Source: a bacterium (GTDB lineage: Bacteria > Patescibacteriota > Minisyncoccia > Phycocordibacterales > PALSA-1337). From it: 18,947 nt of DNA. Both the position numbers and the translations under genes were made by a program. Under the pieces are notes generated by a model. The model saw nothing but the letters and a program-made list of their open reading frames with translations, ran no database searches and was not told the origin of the DNA. Within the stretch, counting starts at the first letter, position 1. Each line of letters begins with the position of its first letter. Below are positions 12,876 to 18,947 of the stretch, in pieces. Where the stretch lies: contig JAUSHF010000047.1 of the NCBI GenBank assembly GCA_030648705.1, positions 1 to 18,947 of the forward strand, given 5' to 3'.

Positions 12876-14879
12876 ATGGTTAATTTCGAAAAACTAAGTA
12901 TTTTCTTTAATAAATCAGTAGAATATCTTTTTTATTTATTTTTTATAACATTTCCTTTTATAAATTATAGTAGTTTTTTATATAACGGTACTTCCTCAAG
13001 ATCTACAAATTTAATATTCGTTTCTTCTTTATTTGGAATTTTATTTGTCTTGTGGTTATTCAGAGAAAAAAATAATTTAATTATACCAAGATCTTTCTCT
13101 GTCATCGCACTCGTATTATATTCTATTTCTTTTATAGTATCGGCTTTTAGTGGTTTGAACTTCCATACATCATTTTGGTCTATCGCTACGAGATCTGAGG
13201 GAATTTGGTATTTCATCAATCTTTCTTTCTTTCTTTTTCTATTATGGAGAATGATTATTGATGAGAATAAACATAAAAAAATAATTTTAGTAATTATTTT
13301 ATCATCGGTAGTATTTTCAGTGATATCCTTATTTGGTCCAGAAGGTTTGGGTATGGTATTTAAAAATTATAAAAACGATGCATTTACTTTTGGTAACTCC
13401 TCTTTTGCTGGTATGTACCTTTTTGCATCTTTTCTTTTGTCTATATATTATTTATTTCAAGCGGGAATAAAAAAATGGTGGATGTATTTTTTACCCATTT
13501 TGCTCATTATTAACCCATATATTTTAAGTAGAGATATTTGGTTTGGCGATTTCTCTCAGGGTTTAATAGGAGAGGCTAGAGCATCTACCGTGGTAATTAT
13601 TTTTTCTATATTCTTTTTAATTATTACATTAGCTTTGAATACGATAAAGAATATTAAAGTTAAAAGAATAACATTTTATTCTATATTTTCAGTAGGTCTA
13701 ATTTCTATGGCTGTGTTTTCTACATCATTATTATCTACCGATGGTTTTGTAAGAAAAGTCTATTCTAGTGAAGCTACTGAGGCTAGACCAATAGTTTGGG
13801 ATATTTCGAAAGGAATCATTAACAAACGCTTATTTTTGGGGTGGGGGAATGATAATTTCGAGAGAGTTTTCGAGGTTAATTATAATAACAAGATTTTAGA
13901 AGGTGAATCTGGTGGGGAACCATGGTTTGATAGAGCACATAATATTATTATAGATAAATTGGTAGATAATGGGATCATAGGATTTTCTTTGTATATCTTA
14001 ATTTACATTTCAGTTCTTTTATCACTTATTTATGTCATTTTGAATTCACTAGAAAAAAAAGACAGGGTACTTGCTTCTGTGCTTCTTGTGTATTTTCCTC
14101 TTCATTTTATAGAGTTACAAACGGCATTTGACACCACAATTTCTTATCCTATATTAGGATTTATGTTTATTTCCTCCCTTGTTCTACATAGCAGAACTGT
14201 TTTGAGGACAAAAAATTTAAAGAATGAGTTCTTGGTTAATGAGAATGTTAAATATGTAATCGCCTTCATTTTACTAATATTTTTTATTTGGTCATTTACA
14301 CAAGGTTTAATCCCATCTATAAGAACACAAATAACTAATGGATATATTAGAACAGTTGGTTCTGCTGAAAAAAGGATTCCAGAATATAAAACATTATTTA
14401 ATTCACCAATAGATACACATTCATTTTTATGGCGAACAGCTACTGATTTTCAAAGGGGGATAGGAGAAAATCCTAAAGTTTTAGAAAACCCTGCTAATGT
14501 GGAATTTTTAAAGAAAGAGATTTTTATTATAGAGAATGAATATAGAAAATATATCAAAGCTAATCCGACCCATTTTAGAGCACATTTGAATCTTGCCGAT
14601 GTTTTAATTTACGAACGATTGTTTAATATAGATAAATTAAAAGAGGCACAAGAAGTTTTGGATACCGCTATCAAATTAGTTCCACAAAGTCCGCAATCTT
14701 ACTGGATGAAAGCTGTAGCATATATTTATATGAGGAAGTTTGATTTAGCTCGTGAATATGCTAAAAAGGGTATGGAGATTAATCCAAATATTAAGGAGAG
14801 TGAAGAAGTTGTTAAATACGTGGAAGAATCGATTAAAAGTTTTCCAGAGATTAATTTATTTTTCTTTAAGCAAATATAA
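12876..14879 (+). CDS. O-antigen ligase / O-oligosaccharyltransferase-like membrane protein with C-terminal TPRs
   Basis: This 667-residue polytopic membrane protein has about 10-12 hydrophobic helices up to residue 475. Family marks are FGNSSFAGMYLFA at about 172-184, then the long external loop with EARPIVWDISKGIINKRLFLGWG at 302-324 and the RAHN motif at 353-356, followed by NGIIGFSLYI. These match the Wzy_C / WaaL / PglL type, which transfers lipid-linked glycans to lipid, polymer or protein outside the membrane. The C-terminal third is soluble. It holds two TPR-like hairpins at about 565-645 (FRAHLNLADVLIYERLF, SYWMKAVAYIYMRKFDLAREYAKKGMEINPN). It follows the Thr/Ser-rich surface protein, which would be a natural glycosylation substrate; that link is inference. 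It has its own short promoter. Confidence 0.82.
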   Translation: MVNFEKLSIFFNKSVEYLFYLFFITFPFINYSSFLYNGTSSRSTNLIFVSSLFGILFVLWLFREKNNLIIPRSFSVIALVLYSISFIVSAFSGLNFHTSFWSIATRSEGIWYFINLSFFLFLLWRMIIDENKHKKIILVIILSSVVFSVISLFGPEGLGMVFKNYKNDAFTFGNSSFAGMYLFASFLLSIYYLFQAGIKKWWMYFLPILLIINPYILSRDIWFGDFSQGLIGEARASTVVIIFSIFFLIITLALNTIKNIKVKRITFYSIFSVGLISMAVFSTSLLSTDGFVRKVYSSEATEARPIVWDISKGIINKRLFLGWGNDNFERVFEVNYNNKILEGESGGEPWFDRAHNIIIDKLVDNGIIGFSLYILIYISVLLSLIYVILNSLEKKDRVLASVLLVYFPLHFIELQTAFDTTISYPILGFMFISSLVLHSRTVLRTKNLKNEFLVNENVKYVIAFILLIFFIWSFTQGLIPSIRTQITNGYIRTVGSAEKRIPEYKTLFNSPIDTHSFLWRTATDFQRGIGENPKVLENPANVEFLKKEIFIIENEYRKYIKANPTHFRAHLNLADVLIYERLFNIDKLKEAQEVLDTAIKLVPQSPQSYWMKAVAYIYMRKFDLAREYAKKGMEINPNIKESEEVVKYVEESIKSFPEINLFFFKQI

Positions 14880-14894
14880 TAGTACAATAATGAT

Positions 14895-15092
14895 ATGAAC
14901 AAAGATAAAGGATTCATCAGTTTATTTGATAAGACATTTTTTAAGCTATTTTTCAGTTTTCTTGTAATAATTTCACTCAGTCTCGGAATAGTCTATGCGA
15001 CCGAAATCTATCATCAGAATCAAATAGCAAAGAACAACTCTTCTATATCAAATGAGAAAAATAATGCTACGGTAGGTGCCGGCGCACGCTAG
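14895..15092 (+). CDS. Tiny single-pass membrane protein
   Basis: This 65-residue protein has a Lys-rich start, one strong hydrophobic helix (about 16-36, FKLFFSFLVIISLSLGIVYA) and a short polar tail rich in Asn and Ser that ends GAGAR. The helix ends in Tyr-Ala-Thr and could be a signal peptide or an anchor. It begins 15 bases after the O-antigen-ligase-like gene on the same strand, so they probably share a transcript, and it may be a small partner of that enzyme. No named family is recognised. The composition and tight spacing support a real gene, but its short length leaves doubt. Confidence 0.55.
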   Translation: MNKDKGFISLFDKTFFKLFFSFLVIISLSLGIVYATEIYHQNQIAKNNSSISNEKNNATVGAGAR

Positions 15093-15110
15093 TTAAACGC
15101 TAAATCACAT

Positions 15111-15140
15111 AATTGGGTAATATTGGGTAAGAATGGGTAA
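15111..15140. repeat. Three 10-bp phased direct repeats
   Basis: Three consecutive 10-base units, each ending TGGGTAA (15114-15120, 15124-15130, 15134-15140), differ only in their first three bases. A period of one helical turn places the motif on one DNA face, as in sites for cooperative binding. They lie 100 bases upstream of the HTH-phosphoribosyltransferase regulator. Confidence 0.65.
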
Positions 15141-15193
15141 AGCAAATAGTAACCAATTAAAATGAAAGAAAATCGTTTAAATAAGAGAATAAG

Positions 15194-15220
15194 GTTTACA
15201 GTTTACAGTCTACTGTAAAC
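15194..15220 (+). promoter_or_regulatory. Operator palindrome with extra half-site before the HTH regulator
   Basis: GTTTACAGT (15201-15209) and ACTGTAAAC (15212-15220) form a perfect palindrome with a two-base centre. An extra half-site GTTTACA (15194-15200) lies directly before it. A GATAAT-like -10 follows at 15227-15232, and the start codon is at 15241, so the site overlaps the expected -35 region. Autorepression by the HTH protein encoded next is likely. Confidence 0.65.
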
Positions 15221-15240
15221 TTGCTCGATAATATGGTATC

Positions 15241-15894
15241 ATGGCTATTATGGAACCAAACACAGAAGACAAAATACTCGCCTATATTAAAAGCAGAGGT
15301 CAAGTAACTGCTAATGATTTGACCGAACACTTGGGAATAAGCCGACAGGCTGTTCATAGGCAGATTAACCGACTACAAGAGGAAGGTTTGATATACAAAA
15401 TCGGTAGACCGCCGAAAGTCTTTTATCTTATCTCTGAAGACAAAATAAAAAAAGAAGATAATAACGTTGATGAAAAAACAAAGAAAATAATTGATGAGAA
15501 CTTTCTTAATATCACTGCTTCTGGTGAGAGACAAGAAGGATTTGAAGGCTTTATAAATTGGTGTCTCAAAAGAAAAGATCCTCTTGAGAAGACTGCAAAA
15601 GAATATGTCAAAACACTAAAGAAATATAAGCTGTACAAAAAAGACGGCTTGATAAATGGTATGCATAAAATAAAAGGTACTTTTCCCGATACGGCTGTAG
15701 ATAAACTTTTCTATCTTGATTTTTACAGCATAGAACGCTTCGGTAAAACCAAACTCGGACAGCTTCTTCTCTACGCTAAGCAGAGTCAAAATAGAGGATT
15801 AATAAAAGAATTGGTGGATCAAATACGCCCTCAAATAGAAGAACTTATCAAAAAGTATAAAATTGAAGCTGTAGGCTTCATCCCACCAAACTAA
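15241..15894 (+). pseudogene. HTH-phosphoribosyltransferase regulator, N-terminal part (frameshifted)
   Basis: This 217-residue piece holds a winged HTH at about 9-65: ILAYIKSRGQVTANDLTEHLG, ISRQAVHRQINRLQEEGLI, then the IGRPPKVFYLI wing. A helical middle section follows, then the first part of a phosphoribosyltransferase fold (FYSIERFGKTKLGQLLLYA, KKYKIEAVGFIPP). The frame then stops at 15892-15894. The rest of the domain continues in another frame up to 16171. An intact protein would resemble PRT-type regulators such as B. subtilis PurR, which pairs an HTH with a PRT domain that senses PRPP. The start ATG 15241 lies right after an operator-like palindrome, and the message may be nearly leaderless. 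The fragment may still bind DNA. Confidence 0.75.
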
Positions 15895-16171
15895 TCCCAG
15901 AATTTCTCTGGTAAAAGTGAAGACTCCTGTTATTGTGCCACAGAAAACTCTTAATAAACTTGAGGACCGTATTGAGAATGCCAAAAGGACGATTATGGTG
16001 GACGAAGAAAAAAAGTTTAAGACTGTTTTGCTCATAGATGATGCCTTGGGTTCAGGTGCCACCATCAATGAAACCGCAAAGAAAATTAAGAACCAGCAAC
16101 TAGCAGAAACAATTATCGGGCTAGCAATCACAGGAAGCTTTAGTGGATTTGAAGTTATTAGCGAGGTCTAA
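15890..16171 (+). pseudogene. HTH-phosphoribosyltransferase regulator, C-terminal part
   Basis: Read from 15890, this frame gives TNPRISLVKVKTPVIVPQKTL and continues to the stop at 16169-16171. A GTG at 15917 could begin an 84-residue product by itself. The PRPP-binding motif VLLIDDALGSGAT is intact (about residues 37-49 counted from 15917). Leaving out one A within 15888-15890 joins it in frame to the upstream GFIPP segment. The junction also seems shorter than I expect for the family, so a small deletion of non-triplet length fits as well. A sequencing error, programmed frameshift or true pseudogene cannot be told apart here. A short catalytic or sensing fragment made alone seems unlikely to fold. 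Confidence 0.7.
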
Positions 16172-16176
16172 CAGCT

Positions 16177-16201
16177 TATAAAAAAGTAAGAGCTTTTTAT
16201 A
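16177..16201 (+). terminator. Weak AT-rich terminator-like hairpin
   Basis: TATAAAAA (16177-16184) pairs with TTTTTATA (16194-16201), five bases after the regulator's last stop codon. The stem has no GC pairs, so termination would be weak. Confidence 0.3.
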
Positions 16202-16240
16202 TAATTTAATGATTTTGAGTAAAGTTAATAATAATCAATT

Positions 16241-17788
16241 ATGAACCAAATTCCAGTCACAACAAAAGAAGAATTCATAAAAGAAGCGGAAAGGCTTTTT
16301 TCTATTCTGAAAGAGGGGACAAGAGAAGATATTAAAATGGCTAAAAAGCATATAGAAAAACTTTATCCAGATAATAGAAAATATTCAAAAAAATCTGGAG
16401 AATTTATAATGGGAATTATCAGGGATTTTGATCAGATTAAAGACATTGAACATAAATCAGCCGTTATTTCTGGTATGAGTTTCCCTTTATTATATTCGCT
16501 GGATGATTATTTTAATGAGCTTGCAGAATTCACCTTAAAGAATATGGAGAATGTGGACGGGAGAATTCGTGAAGCCATGAGAAAAACAGCTTCATGGTTA
16601 CGTATTAGAAACGAAAATCAGTTTAAGAAAGCTTATGAAAATTTCATTGATAGGCTAGAAAATTTAATGAAAAAACATGCTCCCGAAATCAAACCTTTTT
16701 ATATAGGAAATATTTCTCCGTCTGTATATAAATCTTTAGTATTATTCTGGCATGGAATGGTTCATGGGACATCTAGAGACTATGAACATCGAGAATATTT
16801 AATGGATTCTTCTAATGAAAATCATATACCTTTCTTAGGTAATAATGATAGTGATGAAAAAGAGGTAGATTATGATGAGGTAATGGAAAATATTTGGGCT
16901 GATAAGAAAGATGGTAATAAAGAGGACGGAGCTAAATGGCTTAAATGTTTAGATGAAATGGTGACGAAGAGATTTAGCGAGGAGCTAGCAAGGCTTAAAT
17001 TCACAAAAGAGGAATCTGAAAATATAATGACCACGCTTCGTGTGTACGGACAAGGAGCCGGTCCTGGAATTCTCGATGATATTATTCCTAAGGGTAAGAT
17101 GAGAGGAAGTATTTTAGATTTGATGAATGCAAATAATTTAGTACGGGGGGTGGAAGCATTTGCTAATCATAGGATTATAAAAAATTCACACGGTTTAGTA
17201 TCACATATTTTAGTTGAGGCGCTTATTGAAAAAGAGTATAGTCGATCGGGAAAGCCTGATGATATTGCTTCTTTCATTAAACTAATTTATCAAAGTCATG
17301 AATCAGTGGATACATTTATGGATTGGTATGAGAAAAAGGGAAAAGAAAGATTTTTATGGATAATTAAGATACATAAAAAATATAGTGGATCAAAAGAGCA
17401 TGACGAAGAATATATAGAAAAGTTAGAGAAAGAGGAAAGTGAAAGAAAATCAAATCGGTTTTTTGGTAGATCTGTGGCACACCACGCTTTAGATTGGTAT
17501 ATTCAAAGTGATCCTGCGGGCTTTAATAGAACTGGCGATCCACGTAAAGTGACAGCTTATATCTTAAAAATGGTTCAGGACTATAACTATGAAATGACTA
17601 AGGGTAAGATATATATGACTTATGATAATAAAGATTTATCTAAGTTTGGTGGTTGGAAAGGTACTAGTAATTTAGGTATGACAGAATATAAGATCACAAA
17701 ACCAATATTAGAAATGGTAGGAGACCCAGATTTTCTGCTCATAGATCCTAGTAAAAAAAGTTCTAAAGATTTTATGAAGTTTTTGTGA
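16241..17788 (+). CDS. Unrecognised 515-residue soluble protein
   Basis: I recognise no family. The protein is soluble, without signal peptide or membrane helices, and is rich in Lys, Glu and Asp. The N-terminal third (about 1-140) is helical and resembles HEAT-like armadillo repeats (IMGIIRDFDQIKDIEHKSAVISGM, LNEL-type helices). A middle segment has FWHGMVHGTSRDYEHREYLM (His171 and His175 region) and an acidic loop at about 200-235. Further on are GQGAGPGILDDIIPKGKMRGS, NSHGLVSHILVEALIEKEY and RSVAHHALDWYIQSDPAGFNRTGDP, with several conserved-looking His, Trp and Gly residues. Nothing marks a Walker, kinase or nuclease motif. It lies between the broken regulator and toxin-antitoxin-like genes, in the accessory part of the window. 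The ATG has no Shine-Dalgarno. Confidence 0.7.
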   Translation: MNQIPVTTKEEFIKEAERLFSILKEGTREDIKMAKKHIEKLYPDNRKYSKKSGEFIMGIIRDFDQIKDIEHKSAVISGMSFPLLYSLDDYFNELAEFTLKNMENVDGRIREAMRKTASWLRIRNENQFKKAYENFIDRLENLMKKHAPEIKPFYIGNISPSVYKSLVLFWHGMVHGTSRDYEHREYLMDSSNENHIPFLGNNDSDEKEVDYDEVMENIWADKKDGNKEDGAKWLKCLDEMVTKRFSEELARLKFTKEESENIMTTLRVYGQGAGPGILDDIIPKGKMRGSILDLMNANNLVRGVEAFANHRIIKNSHGLVSHILVEALIEKEYSRSGKPDDIASFIKLIYQSHESVDTFMDWYEKKGKERFLWIIKIHKKYSGSKEHDEEYIEKLEKEESERKSNRFFGRSVAHHALDWYIQSDPAGFNRTGDPRKVTAYILKMVQDYNYEMTKGKIYMTYDNKDLSKFGGWKGTSNLGMTEYKITKPILEMVGDPDFLLIDPSKKSSKDFMKFL

Positions 17789-17813
17789 TTTTAGAAAAAG
17801 GATTTTAGGAAAA

Positions 17814-17842
17814 TTGAAATACCCATACGGTTATGATAGTAT
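17814..17842 (+). promoter_or_regulatory. Promoter giving a leaderless mRNA for the nucleotidyltransferase
   Basis: TTGAAA (17814-17819), 17 bases, then TAGTAT (17837-17842). Transcription would begin at about 17849, the A of the start codon, with no leader. Confidence 0.45.
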
Positions 17843-17848
17843 GTGTAA

Positions 17849-18256
17849 ATGGAAATAGATACGGAATTAAAAGAAAAAGTGGCTCTATTAGCACAGGAGT
17901 ATAATTTGTCTTGTGTGGTTCTTTTTGGTTCCCAAGCTACTGGTAAGACTCATAAATTAAGTGATACAGATATAGCTTTTATGGCGGATAGAAATGTAGA
18001 TTATGCCGAAAAATTTGAAATAGAAAATGATTTCAAAGAGACTTTGAAGATTAAAGACATAGAGCTAGTAAATATGAGAAATGTCAGCCCTTTATTTATG
18101 AAGCAGATTTCTGATAAGGGTAAGTTACTGTATGAAGATTCTAGAGGAAGATTTACAGCATATAGAATATATGCTTTTAAAATGTATGTAGATACGGCAC
18201 CGTTACGACGTATGAGAGAGATTTTTCTTAATAAATTTATCGCCAAACATGCTTGA
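17849..18256 (+). CDS. Minimal nucleotidyltransferase (MntA-type antitoxin-like)
   Basis: This 135-residue protein has the polymerase-beta-like nucleotidyltransferase core. LFGSQATGK starts at about 25 (G27, S28) and SDTD at 38-41 supplies two metal-binding Asp (D39, D41). A third acidic residue follows in IKDIELV (D70 or E72). MntA-type members AMPylate and silence a HEPN (HepT) toxin encoded beside them. No HEPN gene is present: hicB overlaps its end by eight bases and a convergent gene follows. The C-terminal 35 residues are basic and helical (MREIFLNKFIAKH), longer than the bare core needs, and might be the remnant of, or a substitute for, a partner contact. It is either an orphan antitoxin or part of a mixed module. 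Confidence 0.75.
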   Translation: MEIDTELKEKVALLAQEYNLSCVVLFGSQATGKTHKLSDTDIAFMADRNVDYAEKFEIENDFKETLKIKDIELVNMRNVSPLFMKQISDKGKLLYEDSRGRFTAYRIYAFKMYVDTAPLRRMREIFLNKFIAKHA

Positions 18257-18479
18257 AAATATGAGTATTCGCAAAAACAATAATCAATACTTCACAGTCT
18301 TTTTTGAAAAGAATGAACTTAATGGTTATACAGTAACCGTTCCTTCTTTGCCTGGGCTTGTCACAGAAGGCAGAACACTCGAAGAAGCTACTAAAATGGT
18401 TCGTGATGCTATTAAATGTTATGTTTCTGGATTAAAAAAAGCCAAAGAAAAAATCTTTTTACCTTTTAAGAACTTTTAA
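18249..18479 (+). CDS. HicB-like antitoxin, orphan
   Basis: This 76-residue protein is of the HicB type: YTVTVPSLPGLVTEGRTLEEATKMVRDAIKCYV at about 28-60 is the partial RNase H-like fold that blocks HicA toxin. It lacks a C-terminal DNA-binding domain. Its ATG overlaps the nucleotidyltransferase stop region by eight bases (ATGCTTGA), so the two are translationally coupled. HicA, a small dsRBD-fold toxin normally next to it, is not seen on either side. A second start at about residue 5 (ATG 18261) is possible. Confidence 0.8.
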   Translation: MLENMSIRKNNNQYFTVFFEKNELNGYTVTVPSLPGLVTEGRTLEEATKMVRDAIKCYVSGLKKAKEKIFLPFKNF

Positions 18480-18484
18480 AAATT

Positions 18485-18916
18485 CTAATCATTTTCCTCA
18501 GAAATTTTCTTCCCCCAGAATGGAATAATACTCCAAAAGAATTTATCCTTAAAATCTATTTCCTTTACGATTATTTTTAATCGTATATTATCTATCATGG
18601 CTATAAATTCATAGTAGGACACATTTGTAAGGATGGTATCCCATCTATTATTTCTTCTTATTCTTTCAAATCTTTTTGTATGGAGGATATCTTGTATTGT
18701 ATGAGATTTTGAAATTATAACAGGTGCTAATTTTATATTTTTAAACCTCATTAATTGATCCTTTTCTCCCCTTACTTTATTCCAACTTTTTCTCAAAATA
18801 TGATTTATACCTTTAGAATTAAAGTGTATATTTTCTCTAAAATAAGGACAGTAAACCTCTTTTAAAGAAGAATAATGCTCAATCGCCTCAGATTTAATAG
18901 TTTCAAAATCTCTCAT
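18485..18916 (-). CDS. Small protein, possibly a RelE/EndoU-like (PBECR-type) nuclease
   Basis: This 143-residue basic protein converges on hicB, with five bases between stop codons. It reads IHFNSKGINHILRKSW (about 30-45), then KLAPVIISKSHTIQDI and TNVSYYEFIAMIDNIRLKIIVKEI, ending in DKFFWSIIPFWGKK. The order (N-terminal His, a helix pair, then VKEI and a strand ending in FWSIIP) is like the phage-associated Barnase/EndoU/ColicinE5/RelE-like nucleases. I offer that family only tentatively. If right, His40 and the Ser/Trp/Arg residues of the last strands would be catalytic candidates. It sits with antitoxin-type genes, so it may be a toxin. The start and the region upstream are near the window edge. 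Confidence 0.55.
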   Translation of the reverse strand: MRDFETIKSEAIEHYSSLKEVYCPYFRENIHFNSKGINHILRKSWNKVRGEKDQLMRFKNIKLAPVIISKSHTIQDILHTKRFERIRRNNRWDTILTNVSYYEFIAMIDNIRLKIIVKEIDFKDKFFWSIIPFWGKKISEEND

Positions 18917-18947
18917 CTTTATAAAATTATTGATAATTCTCTTACTA

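Noticed and set aside
15111..15140. CRISPR array
   Set aside because: Units are only 10 bases, contiguous, without spacers and without cas genes nearby.
15799..16131. Minus-strand reading frame opposite the split regulator
   Set aside because: The plus strand shows coherent HTH and PRT domains. The minus product is hydrophobic shadow sequence.
18249..18947. HicA toxin gene beside hicB
   Set aside because: No 55-80 residue frame with the HicA dsRBD-like pattern or catalytic His was found on either strand up to the window end.
1..18947. tRNA genes, insertion sequences or prophage genes
   Set aside because: No cloverleaf with a GTTCRAnYC T-loop, no transposase or integrase motifs and no phage structural genes were seen.

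Overview
The window is AT-rich DNA with compact gene spacing and few Shine-Dalgarno sequences. It is probably from a Candidate Phyla Radiation (Patescibacteria) genome, most likely the Parcubacteria lineage. This rests on gene content and protein style, not on a marker tree. The supporting signs are an EF-P with a KQQR-type tip loop, a short S18, an rpsF-ssb-rpsR cluster with no rplI after it, a secreted peptidoglycan-binding surface protein with a Thr-rich linker, an O-antigen-ligase-like protein with C-terminal TPRs, and an HTH-phosphoribosyltransferase regulator.

Layout. (1) 1-3337, plus strand: the 3' part of metG, then tatD, a 321-base gap with a terminator, a promoter and a structured leader RNA, then rpsF-ssb-rpsR. 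(2) 3343-3473: a 36-bp perfect inverted repeat fills the convergent gap between rpsR and efp. (3) 3483-9194, minus strand: a string transcribed as ftsK, a small membrane protein gene, recA, a rhuM-like gene, efp. It combines chromosome segregation, recombination and translation genes with one accessory gene. (4) 9195-9498: divergent promoter region with the ftsK extended -10, a perfect 11-bp hairpin, and a promoter whose -10 lies inside a palindrome. (5) 9499-10353: a winged-helix protein. (6) 10354-10789: 436 bases without a protein gene but dense in promoter, repeat and RNA-fold signals, including a 6S-like candidate RNA. (7) 10790-15092: a secreted surface protein, a strong terminator, a multi-membrane O-antigen-ligase/oligosaccharyltransferase-like protein and a tiny membrane protein, plausibly a cell-surface module. 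(8) 15093-18947: an accessory stretch with phased repeats, a palindromic operator, an HTH-phosphoribosyltransferase regulator broken by a frameshift, an unrecognised 515-residue protein, a nucleotidyltransferase of the MntA type without its HEPN partner, an orphan HicB, and a convergent small protein that may be a RelE-like nuclease.

The most interesting parts are the non-coding ones. These are the 10.35-10.79 kb interval, the rpsF leader, the large inverted repeat, and two operator palindromes next to HTH genes. The most interesting proteins are the disrupted regulator, the unknown 515-residue protein and the toxin-antitoxin fragments. All RNA folds were paired by eye, without energy calculations or covariation.
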